Source of the DNA: Bellilinea sp034411135
GTDB taxonomy: Bacteria > Chloroflexota > Anaerolineae > Anaerolineales > Anaerolineaceae
DNA length: 64,000 nucleotides
Reading direction: 5' to 3'
Assembly (NCBI GenBank): GCA_034411135.1
Contig: DAOUMN010000033.1
Span: 22,041-86,040, forward strand
The position numbers were made by a program, and so were the translations under genes. Of the stretch, positions 35,481 to 43,498 are shown in pieces; within the stretch, counting starts at the first letter, position 1, and each line of letters opens with the position of its first letter. The notes below the pieces were generated by a model. It was not told the DNA's origin, made no database searches, and worked only from the letters and a program-made list of their open reading frames with translations.

Positions 35481-36311
35481 ATTATCCCAAACCGATTTCA
35501 TGTAAATGGCATCTTCTTCCATAATTGGGCTCTCACATAAAATTCGCCCAGAACAATCCATTTCACGAAGGGCTGTGAACAATTCAGCCAGGGCAAAATC
35601 GGACTCTTGAAGCGGAAGGTGATTTTTTTCTCCCTTGCTGCCATATTCAATTCCGGAAAGGTGAATATGCAGGCGGTGAAGTGCATCCTTGCCAAGCGCC
35701 TGCTGGTAGACATCCAGGACTTGCAGCCATTCGTTCTTCGTATTCATGGAGCCATCCCCTGCCCGAGCATGGAGATGAGCGAAATCGAGGCAGGGTTCTA
35801 CGCCGGAAAGAGAACGGCTCATTTCCAGGGTGTCCTCCAGTGAGCCCAACATGGCGGATTTGCCCATCGTTTCAGGGCGCAAGGTTACATGAATTTGATT
35901 TTTGCTCAGGTCTTCAACACAACCCGCCAGGCGTTCAAGCGCAATTTTCAAAACAGTGTCGGGAGACTGCCCGAAATATGAGCCGGGGTGAAAGATGATA
36001 TCTGTTGCGCCAGCCAGGAATCCATAATAGGCGGCATCCATCAGGCGTTTGCGCGATTTTGGCCATTCCTCTTCGTCGGCGTTGAGATTGATAAAGTAAG
36101 GGGCGTGTACGCTGACGGCTACATCTAAGGTGTACGCAGTTTTTTTGATCTGCTGACAGGTTTCCTCGGTCACACGAACAGACTGCACCCAGCCGAGCTC
36201 CAGGGCGGAAAGATTCAACGCGTGGATTTGCTGAACAGCTCCGACACTGCCGCCCGGTTTTTTGGGTGTGGAGATTGGAGAACCGACGGTACCGAAACGA
36301 AAGGAAGACAT
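35475..36311 (-). CDS. Endonuclease IV-like AP endonuclease (TIM barrel)
   Basis: About 278 residues from the ATG at 36311 (AGGAG 7 bp upstream; a TTG at 36329 is in frame but lacks a site). The barrel has VSVHAPYFINL, IIFHPGSYFG, the Glu-bearing TLRPETMGK, CLDFAHLHARAG, LHIHLSGIEYGSKGEKNHLP and CESPIMEEDA, which line up with the zinc ligands of Nfo-type enzymes. Nfo incises DNA at abasic sites and 3' blocks. A related xylose-isomerase-like hydrolase or epimerase is the alternative. It is the last gene of the comEA-to-nfo run, 14 bp after dgkA. Confidence 0.8.
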   Translation of the reverse strand: MSSFRFGTVGSPISTPKKPGGSVGAVQQIHALNLSALELGWVQSVRVTEETCQQIKKTAYTLDVAVSVHAPYFINLNADEEEWPKSRKRLMDAAYYGFLAGATDIIFHPGSYFGQSPDTVLKIALERLAGCVEDLSKNQIHVTLRPETMGKSAMLGSLEDTLEMSRSLSGVEPCLDFAHLHARAGDGSMNTKNEWLQVLDVYQQALGKDALHRLHIHLSGIEYGSKGEKNHLPLQESDFALAELFTALREMDCSGRILCESPIMEEDAIYMKSVWDNL

Positions 36312-36325
36312 GATGACTCCTGAGA

Positions 36326-36706
36326 TCAACCCGATATTTGAAAAACTTCAAGGATACGCGGTAAAAAAACGATTATACCGAGAATCACGGCAATGATAGC
36401 GGCGAACAACACTGCGGCAGCGCCAGTATCCTTGGCGACTTTTGCCAGTGGGTGGTATTGTTGAACGACCAGATCGACCAATGCTTCGATCGATGTGTTG
36501 AGGATTTCAGCAATCCAAACCAGGGCAATCGCGATCATGAGAATTGCCCAGTCTATTCGGTCAACTCGGAAAATAATTCCTAGGGCTATCACGAGTACCG
36601 TGATGAGTAGATGAATCCAGGCATTGCGTTGGGTGACCAGAACATATCTCAGTCCCTGAAAAGCGTTCTTAAATGCCGGACCTCTACCCATGAAGAAAGA
36701 CAACAT
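36326..36706 (-). CDS. dgkA: Diacylglycerol/undecaprenol kinase DgkA
   Basis: About 126 residues from the ATG at 36706, which is 2 bp after the ybeY stop; a longer frame upstream would overlap ybeY. Three transmembrane helices with the family core EILNTSIEALVDL (67-79) and AKDTGAAAVL (91-100). In Gram-positive-type bacteria this protein phosphorylates undecaprenol or diacylglycerol for envelope lipid recycling. It sits between ybeY and nfo, in the same relative order seen in Firmicutes. Confidence 0.93.
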   Translation of the reverse strand: MLSFFMGRGPAFKNAFQGLRYVLVTQRNAWIHLLITVLVIALGIIFRVDRIDWAILMIAIALVWIAEILNTSIEALVDLVVQQYHPLAKVAKDTGAAAVLFAAIIAVILGIIVFLPRILEVFQISG

Positions 36707-36708
36707 GA

Positions 36709-37164
36709 TTACTCTGGCAATTGCTTGATTTCGATGTTCAAACCGGCAAGGACTTCCGCCTGCTTTTTCCACATTTCGGCTTTGTTCGTTTCGTTGTCAT
36801 GATCGTAACCAAGCAAGTGTAATATGCCATGCACCACCAACAGGCAGACCTCGTTTTTTACCGGATGCCCTGCAATTTCTGCCTGTGCCTGCGCACGTGG
36901 ATAAGAGAGGACAACATCCCCGATATAAGTCAGCTGATCATCTGGGTCGAATTCTTCCGCCGGGAAAGCGAGCACGTCTGTTGGGGTTGGTATGTTAAGA
37001 TGTTGACTATTCAGTTCTGCCAGGGTTTCGTCACTGGTCACGACTAGGGTCAATTCCACCTCGTTGTGGGGGCGTTCAGCCATGATTAGAGCGTGGGCAC
37101 AGGTGAGAATTGACTGTTCGTCTAAAAATTGTCGGTAGGGAGTATCGATTTGAAGGTTAATCAT
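36709..37164 (-). CDS. ybeY: rRNA maturation endoribonuclease YbeY
   Basis: A 151-residue protein with the zinc site HGILHLLGYDH (His112, His116, His122). YbeY is a single-strand RNase acting in 16S rRNA maturation and ribosome quality control. The length is normal. It overlaps pgpH by 8 bp and dgkA follows 2 bp later; this order (pgpH-ybeY-dgkA) is conserved in many bacteria. Confidence 0.96.
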   Translation of the reverse strand: MINLQIDTPYRQFLDEQSILTCAHALIMAERPHNEVELTLVVTSDETLAELNSQHLNIPTPTDVLAFPAEEFDPDDQLTYIGDVVLSYPRAQAQAEIAGHPVKNEVCLLVVHGILHLLGYDHDNETNKAEMWKKQAEVLAGLNIEIKQLPE

Positions 37165-39331
37165 TTTCGCTTCGAGGAAGAGGTTGGGTGGGAGAAAGGT
37201 TTTTTGATACGGAAACCTGGGTGGTGTTTTGGTTGCTTTCAGTTGGCGTGATTGATTTGATCTCCGGGTAGCGGATGCGAGGGTGATAAGTGTTGCGCAG
37301 AGTTTTAACGAAAGATTCGGTTATCAAACTTAAATCCCTAAGTGTCAGGTTGGTATGATCGAGCTGACCTTCCTTTTGACAAAAATCCATCACGCCGCGG
37401 ATAAGTGCGCGTAATTCGTCGTCTTCCCTGGGCAGTTCAGCCCGGGCGCGAGCTTCGACTCCGTCCGCGAGCATTAAAATTGCGGTTTCACGCGATTGGG
37501 GTGGCGGTCCGGGATAACGGAATTTGTCAGCATCCACCTTGGAAGCATCCCCCCCGGCTGCGCGAACTGCCTGGGTGTATTGATAGCGAGTCAGCAAAGT
37601 ACCGTGATGTTCGAGTATGAAGTCCTGGATTCGGCGGGGAAGGCGGTATTTTTGCGCCAGTGTGACTCCGTCGGTAATGTGGCGGATGATGATTTGAGCG
37701 GCTTCTTCAGGCGCAAGGTCATCATGAGAGTCGATTTTATTACCCACCTGGTTTTCGATAAAGAAGGAAGGGTTAAGTGATTTGCCGACGTCATGATAAA
37801 TGGCGCCGGCGCGAGTTAGCAGGGCATCAGCGCCAATGGCTTCGGCTGCCTGCTCTGCCAGGTTGGATACCTGCAGTGAATGCTGGTACGAACCAGGCAT
37901 TGTGCGCAGTATATGCTGCAACAATGGATGATCCGGGCGCAATAAATCCATCAATTGAAGTGCAGTTGTTATACCGAGCAATTGCGAGAAGAGGAATTGA
38001 AACAACAAGGTCAGGCTGGCGGAGGCTAATCCGTTTAGGAAAGATGCACCGCTCAGCGTTGCAATCCCCAACAGATCAGTTATCGAATCGGGCAGCCGGT
38101 AGGCGAGAATCACGGCTACCCCGGTAATCCCAATGGCTATACCTGACCAAAAATAATTCGCGATACGCCTGCCTTTGCCCATAACCAAAACACCAACCAT
38201 ACTGGTGAGGATGTAGTAGAGGGTCAAATCAAGACTGTTGGGTAACCCGTATGCGGTCAGAACGCTGAGAATGAGCGGGAAAATCAACCCGGCTTCCAGG
38301 CTGTAAAGACTTGCAAGGGTGAGAGCAAATGCAGGGATTGGAAAAATGTAAGGGATAATTGTGCGATTAGGGATGATGATTTTTGCCCCGTACAGAAAAA
38401 CGAGAAAAGTAATTGATAAAAGTAGCAGACCTTTCAGACTTTCCAGCAATGTAACTTTGCGCCGAGTAAAGTACAAGCCAATAAAGACGGACATCAGACC
38501 GGTCAAGGATACGGCAGCCAGGAAATCTTCCTGTTGGCTTTGTGGTTGGATGAGGTTGTAGGCAGTGAGCGCTTCCCAGGTCAAGGGGGTGATGATTTGA
38601 CCACGGCGAACGATAGTTTCACCAGTTAGATAGGTGCGAATCAGCGGTTCAACTTTTTTGGCTTCTTCTTCGCGTGCTTTTTCGGTCAATTCCTGACTGT
38701 AAAGACTGTTGGCTACCACAAAGGGGGTAACCAATTCAGAAACGATACGCGCCTGATCCTCCGGTAAGGAAAAGCTGATCAAGGTGGGTATGCTGCGGCG
38801 GGCGTCTTCCAATTGATCCTCACGGATCGTTCTTCGCATAACCTGTTCCAGAACAGCGAGCGATTCTTGCTGGATGGTTTGCCAGCGGCTATCACTCAAC
38901 TCAAGGATCGCTTCGGCTTTTTCGTTGGAAATATTCAAATCTTCGATAACGGAAAGATCAGTAAATTTTTGTTCCAGGGATGCAAAGGTGTCAAATCGAA
39001 TGGTAGTGATGTAGTTTAAAGCCACACGTAGTTTCTCAATTTGCCGGCGGGCTATGGACGGATCTGTCGGCAGGTAATAGGGCGCAACCTTGTTTCTGGC
39101 ATCCTGGCGTGCCTGTTCGGTGAGCACTTCGCTAGCGTAAGAAAGGTCGAAAGGTGCTTGGATATCCTGCGAAGCGACATCGCCAATCTGCAAGGGGGCG
39201 ATGGGCTGGCGGATTGCCAGCGGCAGAACCAGAGCACCCCAAGCCAACACGCTTGTGAGAATGAGCAAGACCAACCGAAACAGGTTCCGATTGGCACGCC
39301 GCTCAAAAACACCGTTCGCGGATAACTTCAT
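37157..39331 (-). CDS. pgpH: 7TM-HD family c-di-AMP phosphodiesterase (PgpH)
   Basis: A 724-residue protein. One N-terminal transmembrane helix is followed by an extracellular 7TMR-HDED domain (about 40-265), a seven-helix bundle (about 265-465), and an HD phosphohydrolase domain with His484 (HSLQVSN), His513-Asp514 (GAIYHDVGK) and Asp623 (LADGVEA). PgpH-type proteins hydrolyse c-di-AMP. The C-terminal 35 residues are Ser/Thr/Pro-rich and probably disordered. No c-di-AMP cyclase is visible in the window. It starts 5 bp after yqeY. Confidence 0.94.
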   Translation of the reverse strand: MKLSANGVFERRANRNLFRLVLLILTSVLAWGALVLPLAIRQPIAPLQIGDVASQDIQAPFDLSYASEVLTEQARQDARNKVAPYYLPTDPSIARRQIEKLRVALNYITTIRFDTFASLEQKFTDLSVIEDLNISNEKAEAILELSDSRWQTIQQESLAVLEQVMRRTIREDQLEDARRSIPTLISFSLPEDQARIVSELVTPFVVANSLYSQELTEKAREEEAKKVEPLIRTYLTGETIVRRGQIITPLTWEALTAYNLIQPQSQQEDFLAAVSLTGLMSVFIGLYFTRRKVTLLESLKGLLLLSITFLVFLYGAKIIIPNRTIIPYIFPIPAFALTLASLYSLEAGLIFPLILSVLTAYGLPNSLDLTLYYILTSMVGVLVMGKGRRIANYFWSGIAIGITGVAVILAYRLPDSITDLLGIATLSGASFLNGLASASLTLLFQFLFSQLLGITTALQLMDLLRPDHPLLQHILRTMPGSYQHSLQVSNLAEQAAEAIGADALLTRAGAIYHDVGKSLNPSFFIENQVGNKIDSHDDLAPEEAAQIIIRHITDGVTLAQKYRLPRRIQDFILEHHGTLLTRYQYTQAVRAAGGDASKVDADKFRYPGPPPQSRETAILMLADGVEARARAELPREDDELRALIRGVMDFCQKEGQLDHTNLTLRDLSLITESFVKTLRNTYHPRIRYPEIKSITPTESNQNTTQVSVSKNLSPTQPLPRSEND

Positions 39332-39336
39332 GACGG

Positions 39337-39783
39337 TTACTGCTGGAGAATTTCCCGCACCAGTTGGCTAATTCGGTCGCCGCTGGCTCGCCCCTGAATT
39401 TTGGGCATCACGACTTTCATGACCTTACCGGTATCGCTAACGCTGGAGGCATCAATCTCCAAAACAGCATTCCGAATCATGGTGCGCAATTCATCATCGC
39501 TCAATTGCCTGGGCAGGAAGGCTTCCAGGACAGCCAGTTCATCCAGGGTTGTTTCTTTTAAATCCTCACGGTGAGCCTGTTCTGCGCCTTCGATGGCTTC
39601 TTTGCGAATCTTGATCTCTTTTTGAATGATATTCATCACACCGGCATCATCCAACGGTGCCCCTTTTTCGATTTCGGCGTTTTTGATGCTTGCCAGAATT
39701 AACCGCACAGTTCGCTTGCGGGTTTCGTCCGCGGTTTTCATTGCATCCTTTAAAGCAAGCTCCAGTTGTTTTTTAAGTTCCAT
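39337..39783 (-). CDS. yqeY: YqeY/GatB-like protein
   Basis: A 148-residue all-helical protein of the YqeY family (GatB_YqeY). Family marks are RLILASIKNAEIEKG, EIKIRKEAIEGAEQA and the C-terminal GKVMKVVMPKIQGRASGDRIS in pieces. It is related to the tail domain of the amidotransferase GatB and may bind tRNA, but has no proven activity. In Firmicutes it also precedes the pgpH-ybeY-dgkA genes, as here. Confidence 0.94.
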   Translation of the reverse strand: MELKKQLELALKDAMKTADETRKRTVRLILASIKNAEIEKGAPLDDAGVMNIIQKEIKIRKEAIEGAEQAHREDLKETTLDELAVLEAFLPRQLSDDELRTMIRNAVLEIDASSVSDTGKVMKVVMPKIQGRASGDRISQLVREILQQ

Positions 39784-39797
39784 TGCGGCTCCCTCTC

Positions 39798-40364
39798 CTA
39801 TTTTGGCAACTCGGATACAAAAATCAAATCGCGAATTTTTTCGAACATTGCCGGACCAATCCCTGGCACATTTTGAATATCTTCTATTGTAACAAATCTG
39901 CCTTGATTTTGTCTGTAAGCAAGGATGTCAGCAGCTTTACTCGGACCAATGCCAGGTAGTCGTTCTAACTGTTCCTGGGTAGCAAGGTTTATGTCCAGTT
40001 TTTCGGTTGGATTGGATGAATTGCCTGGGTTGGTTTGCGTGATCATTGTCTCGCCAATGCGGGGAACATAGATTTTTTGACCATCGGTAAGGCGGGCAGC
40101 CAGATTAAGCGCATTTGTCTCAGCGTCCGCGCTCATTCCACCAGCAGCCTGGATCGCCTGCTCAACTCTGCTGCCTGGCGGCAGAATTACAATACCAGGG
40201 TTGTTGACCATGCCCGCTACATGCACATACAAATTGGCTGGCGTGCCAGTTGGCAGGATCAGAATTGGGTTGTTGCGTGCCGGCGACGCGATTAACAAGA
40301 CCAATCCGGCGGCAAGCAAACCAATCACAATGCCCAGAACAAGTATGTAAATCGTTTTTGCCAT
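39798..40364 (-). CDS. comEA: ComEA-like DNA-binding protein
   Basis: About 188 residues from the ATG at 40364; the open frame upstream is longer but lacks a signal-like start. An N-terminal membrane anchor (about 3-22) is followed by an SLBB-like region (YVHVAGMVNNPG) and a C-terminal double helix-hairpin-helix domain: LATQEQLERLPGIGPSKA and IEDIQNVPGIGPAMFEKI. ComEA binds incoming DNA at the outer face of the membrane during natural transformation. comEC is not seen nearby. It heads the minus-strand run ending at nfo. Confidence 0.92.
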   Translation of the reverse strand: MAKTIYILVLGIVIGLLAAGLVLLIASPARNNPILILPTGTPANLYVHVAGMVNNPGIVILPPGSRVEQAIQAAGGMSADAETNALNLAARLTDGQKIYVPRIGETMITQTNPGNSSNPTEKLDINLATQEQLERLPGIGPSKAADILAYRQNQGRFVTIEDIQNVPGIGPAMFEKIRDLIFVSELPK

Positions 40365-40450
40365 TGTTTCCCGCCCGGCAGTTGGACTGTGATCTTCTGT
40401 ATAATGGGATGAAAAACTATGCAGTGTATTTATTATACAGGAAGGGCATG

Positions 40451-40870
40451 ATGAGAGTAGTGTCGAGCGAAGTTCATTGTTCAACCCGCGGGAATGCAGA
40501 TATCCTGGATTTGACCTCACTGGTTGCGGATGCTATCATGGAATCGGAAATCAGGGAGGGCGTTTGCGTCTTGTTTACCCCTTCCAGTACCAGTAGTTTA
40601 ACGACGATCGAATATGAACCCGGCTGCCTGGAAGACCTGAAACGAATTATCGAACGCATTGTGCCATCTAGTGAATCGTATGCACATAATGCTCGCTGGG
40701 GGGATAGTAATGGTCACAGTCATGTCCGCGCAGCATTACTTGGACCGTCTGTAGTCATTCCCATCCGCCAGGGGAAATTGACCCTGGGTACCTGGCAGCA
40801 AATTATCCTGGTTGATTTTGATAACCGCCCGCGCCAGCGGAAGGTGTTGATACAAATTCTGGGGCTGTAA
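40451..40870 (+). CDS. yjbQ: YjbQ family protein (secondary thiamine-phosphate synthase type)
   Basis: About 139 residues from ATG 40451 (adjacent ATG 40448; AGGAAGG just upstream). The marks are VLFTPSSTSSLTTIEYEPG, SYAHNARWGDSNGHSHVRA and LTLGTWQQIILVDFDNRPR. Some YjbQ proteins weakly replace ThiE in thiamine synthesis; the native role is unclear. A TATAAT at 40400-40405 may serve as its -10. Its 3' end overlaps the convergent DUF1385 gene by 68 bp, which is long for a convergent pair. Confidence 0.9.
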   Translation: MRVVSSEVHCSTRGNADILDLTSLVADAIMESEIREGVCVLFTPSSTSSLTTIEYEPGCLEDLKRIIERIVPSSESYAHNARWGDSNGHSHVRAALLGPSVVIPIRQGKLTLGTWQQIILVDFDNRPRQRKVLIQILGL

Positions 40871-41762
40871 TATTCTCAGCCAATCTTTTTTCCTGTTCAA
40901 GCATGGCGTGGAATGAAGCAAGGCTCACTTCCAGCATATCCAGTGTGGGTTCACGGGTGGTCAGCGCTTGGAGGGCTAAATTTGGCTTGATCAACCAGCG
41001 AATCAGCGGATGGTCGAGGTGATTAGCGGTCATTCGAATGTATTCATATGCCAGCATAGCCAGGACGGGAATCAACAGTACCCGTGACAGCAGCAGCCAG
41101 CCAAACGGCAGCGACCCAATCATGGTAAACACAAAAATGGATAGGATGATCAGCGTCAGCAAGAACGACGTTCCGCAACGGGGATGTTCCAGAGGAAACC
41201 GCTTCACCGACTCGGGTGTTAATTCCGCACCTGCCTCGAACGCGTTGATGGTTTTATGCTCCGCGCCATGATATGCAAAAACCCGCTGGATATCGGGCAC
41301 CCGCCCGATTGCCCAGATGTATAAAACGATTCCGCCCAGGCGGATCAATCCTTCGATCAGGCTCATCAGCAGGGTGGAGATGCCGGTTAAGTTCTGAATC
41401 CCTTTGCCGATAGCCGCGGGCAACATAAAAAAGAGAACAATCGTTATGACTAACGATGCGGCAACAGTCAAGAAAAGGGAAAATCCCTCGATTTTTTCGT
41501 CTTCGCCGCTTTGCAAGTTGGCAGAACGAGTCAAATAACGGGTGCCCAGTCCGAGTGCATCCCACAGAAGTACTAATCCGCGCAGGAAAGGGATTTTGGT
41601 TAATTTACTATGGTAGATACCACCCAGAGTTTCTTGCTCGATCACAATCTGCCCATCTGGAGCGCGCATGGCAACTGCGAGACCTCGTTTGCCGCGCATA
41701 AGAACGCCTTCAATCAGTGCCTGTCCACCGTAACTGGGCAGTTTTAATTTATCTGTGCTCAT
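40803..41762 (-). CDS. DUF1385 membrane protein
   Basis: A 319-residue protein of the DUF1385 family. It starts with YGGQALIEGVLMRGKRG and contains HGAEHKTINAFEAG and HPRCGTSFLL, the family signatures, with about 5 transmembrane helices. The molecular role is unknown to me. The last 23 residues (TAPEFVSTPSAGAGGYQ region) are low complexity and lie in the overlap with yjbQ. It follows the M20 dipeptidase gene by 15 bp. Confidence 0.9.
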   Translation of the reverse strand: MSTDKLKLPSYGGQALIEGVLMRGKRGLAVAMRAPDGQIVIEQETLGGIYHSKLTKIPFLRGLVLLWDALGLGTRYLTRSANLQSGEDEKIEGFSLFLTVAASLVITIVLFFMLPAAIGKGIQNLTGISTLLMSLIEGLIRLGGIVLYIWAIGRVPDIQRVFAYHGAEHKTINAFEAGAELTPESVKRFPLEHPRCGTSFLLTLIILSIFVFTMIGSLPFGWLLLSRVLLIPVLAMLAYEYIRMTANHLDHPLIRWLIKPNLALQALTTREPTLDMLEVSLASFHAMLEQEKRLAENITAPEFVSTPSAGAGGYQNQPG

Positions 41763-41777
41763 TCGGTTTGCATACCC

Positions 41778-43166
41778 TTAAGATTGGTTGTTTGCGCCAT
41801 AATTGTAAAAGAAATGGATCAGGGTCGAAATGCCCTTGTACCAGGTTGGCAGGTGAAGTTTCTCGTTTGGTGCGTGAATATTATCATCTGCCAGACCAAA
41901 GCCTGTCAGAACTGACTCGACGCCCAGGATGCGCTGCATATTGCCAACCACCGGAACACTGCCGCCTTCGCGTTTGAACAATGGGGTTTTCTTCCAGATA
42001 GCCTCGAATCCTTTTGCCAGCGCTTGGGTGGCGGGGTGGTGTATATCCGAGATGGATGCCGCGCCGTACGGCATCTGGATCAATTCCCAACGAACTGTTT
42101 TGGGTGCGTGTTCGAGGAGGTATCGCTTGAGTTGGTCGTACACTGCTGCTGGGTCTTGATCGGGCACCAAGCGCATCGAGATTTTTGCCATTGCCCAGGA
42201 TGGAATGACAGTTTTTTGACCGGCTCCGGTAAATCCAGCGTACAAGCCATTAACATCCAGCGTAGGGCGTGCACCAACCCGCTCAACCGGCGTATAACCT
42301 GCTTCGCCGTACAAGGCGGGGACACCGGTTTGCTGAAGATAATAGGTTTCGTCGGTTGGTAATTGCGCTAATGTGGCGCGTTCCTCATCGGACAGAGGGC
42401 GAACACGATCATAGAATCCGGGCAAAGTGATGCGACCATCTTTGTCGTGCATCCCAGCAATCAATTCACTGATCACTTGGGCGGGGTTGTGCACGATGCC
42501 GCCAAAAAGTCCTGAGTGCAGGTCATGGTTTGGACCATAAATGCGAATTTCAAAATAAGCCAACCCACGCAGTGCATAGGTGATGGTAGGCATGTCAGCT
42601 GAGATCATGCCGGTATCAGGATTCAATGCCACATCACAACGCAGCAGTTCCTTGTGAGTTTCCATAAAACGATTTAAATTGGGTGAACCAATTTCTTCTT
42701 CCCCTTCGATCATAAACTTTACATGGACCGGCAATTTGCAGCAAGTCAGGATCGATTCGATGGCAAATATGCTGGCAGCCACCTGTCCTTTCATATCCGA
42801 AGCGCCGCGGGCGTACAGGTAATCGCCGCGGGGCGTTGGATCAAACGGAGGGCTTTCCCACAACTCGTCTGGGTCTGAAGGCTGAACATCGTAATGCCCG
42901 TAAATCAACACGGTTGGGGCTTGTGGTTTGTCCGGATTAATGAATTCGCCATACACTACCGGATGTCCTTCGGTTGGATAAATTGCCACCTTTTGCATGC
43001 CCAATGCATTGAGTTTATTAACAATCCACTCGGCAGCCTGCTGCATATCGGCTTTCTTTTCGGGGTCTGTTGATATGGAGGGGATACGAATGAATTCATT
43101 CAGTTCCTGCAAAAATTTATTTTGGTTCGCTTCGGCGTACCGAATGGCTTCCTGGCGATTATCCAT
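41778..43166 (-). CDS. M20 family dipeptidase
   Basis: About 462 residues from the ATG at 43166 (AGGAG about 15 bp upstream); the open frame extends further but its extra N-terminus is not family-like. The zinc ligands are His91 and Asp93 (YGHYDVQP), Asp124 (GASDMKG), Glu156-Glu157 (EGEEEIG) and a late His. This is the CNDP/DapE-like dipeptidase branch of M20, which hydrolyses dipeptides or acylated amino acids. A TATAAT at 43200-43205 on the minus strand is a candidate -10. DUF1385 follows. Confidence 0.9.
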   Translation of the reverse strand: MDNRQEAIRYAEANQNKFLQELNEFIRIPSISTDPEKKADMQQAAEWIVNKLNALGMQKVAIYPTEGHPVVYGEFINPDKPQAPTVLIYGHYDVQPSDPDELWESPPFDPTPRGDYLYARGASDMKGQVAASIFAIESILTCCKLPVHVKFMIEGEEEIGSPNLNRFMETHKELLRCDVALNPDTGMISADMPTITYALRGLAYFEIRIYGPNHDLHSGLFGGIVHNPAQVISELIAGMHDKDGRITLPGFYDRVRPLSDEERATLAQLPTDETYYLQQTGVPALYGEAGYTPVERVGARPTLDVNGLYAGFTGAGQKTVIPSWAMAKISMRLVPDQDPAAVYDQLKRYLLEHAPKTVRWELIQMPYGAASISDIHHPATQALAKGFEAIWKKTPLFKREGGSVPVVGNMQRILGVESVLTGFGLADDNIHAPNEKLHLPTWYKGISTLIHFFYNYGANNQS

Positions 43167-43234
43167 GTTGATTTTTGGCTCCTGTCGAGTGATGAGTTGA
43201 TTATATGCCAAAAACCAACAAAGGTATAGAATTA

Positions 43235-43262
43235 TTGCGCGGCGGCAGAAATCTGCTACAAT
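43235..43262 (+). promoter_or_regulatory. Promoter of the structured RNA ahead of the SDMH/F420 operon
   Basis: TTGCGC at 43235-43240 and TACAAT at 43257-43262 are 16 bp apart. Transcription would start at about 43269-43271, right at the first predicted helix. This is divergent from the candidate M20 promoter at 43200-43205. Confidence 0.6.
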
Positions 43263-43268
43263 ATACAT

Positions 43269-43462
43269 ACGGGTTCGGTGGTCAGCTCAAGATGATCTTG
43301 ACTGGCGTCGGATAGAATGGGTGTCCGTCGAAAAGAGCCGCCTTCCTTTCTCCACCGATCCTATGATTAATACCCTATCCGATCTCACCTTGTCTTCCTG
43401 GCTTCCGGGCGTATGCTCGGGCATTGGCGTTCAAAACCGAAAGGGTCACCTTTCGGTTTTTT
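43269..43462 (+). ncRNA. Structured RNA of about 194 nt, leader or independent sRNA, unknown class
   Basis: This stretch has no gene but shows clear RNA structure between a promoter and an intrinsic terminator. A long hairpin pairs GTCAG at 43281-43285 with CTGGC at 43302-43306 and continues TCAAGA (43287-43292) with TCTTGA (43296-43301) around a TGA loop. TCGGATA (43308-43314) can pair with TATCCGA (43376-43382), extended by GGGT (43319-43322) with ACCC (43372-43375). TCGGTG (43275-43280) can pair with CACCGA (43353-43358), which would cross that stem and form a pseudoknot. Another hairpin, CCGGGC (43405-43410) with GCTCGG (43415-43420), precedes the terminator. It ends 37 bp before ssnA. 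I do not recognise the class; a riboswitch-type attenuator or a 6S-like RNA are the main options. Confidence 0.65.
43433..43462 (+). terminator. Strong intrinsic terminator before ssnA
   Basis: AAAACCGAAAGG pairs perfectly with CCTTTCGGTTTT (12 bp) around a GTCA loop, followed by a T-run (43457-43462). It would end the RNA above or, if that RNA is a switch, act as its off-state hairpin. The upstream TTCGGT at 43274-43279 can pair with ACCGAA (43436-43441) in the terminator's left arm, giving a possible anti-terminator. Confidence 0.9.
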
Positions 43463-43498
43463 AATCTATTTCCATGTTGATACTAAAAGGAGGCTGTC

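Noticed and set aside
43269..43462. Small SRP RNA or tmRNA
   Set aside because: The GGAAGCAGC-type loop of SRP RNA and the tRNA-like ends and tag frame of tmRNA are not present.
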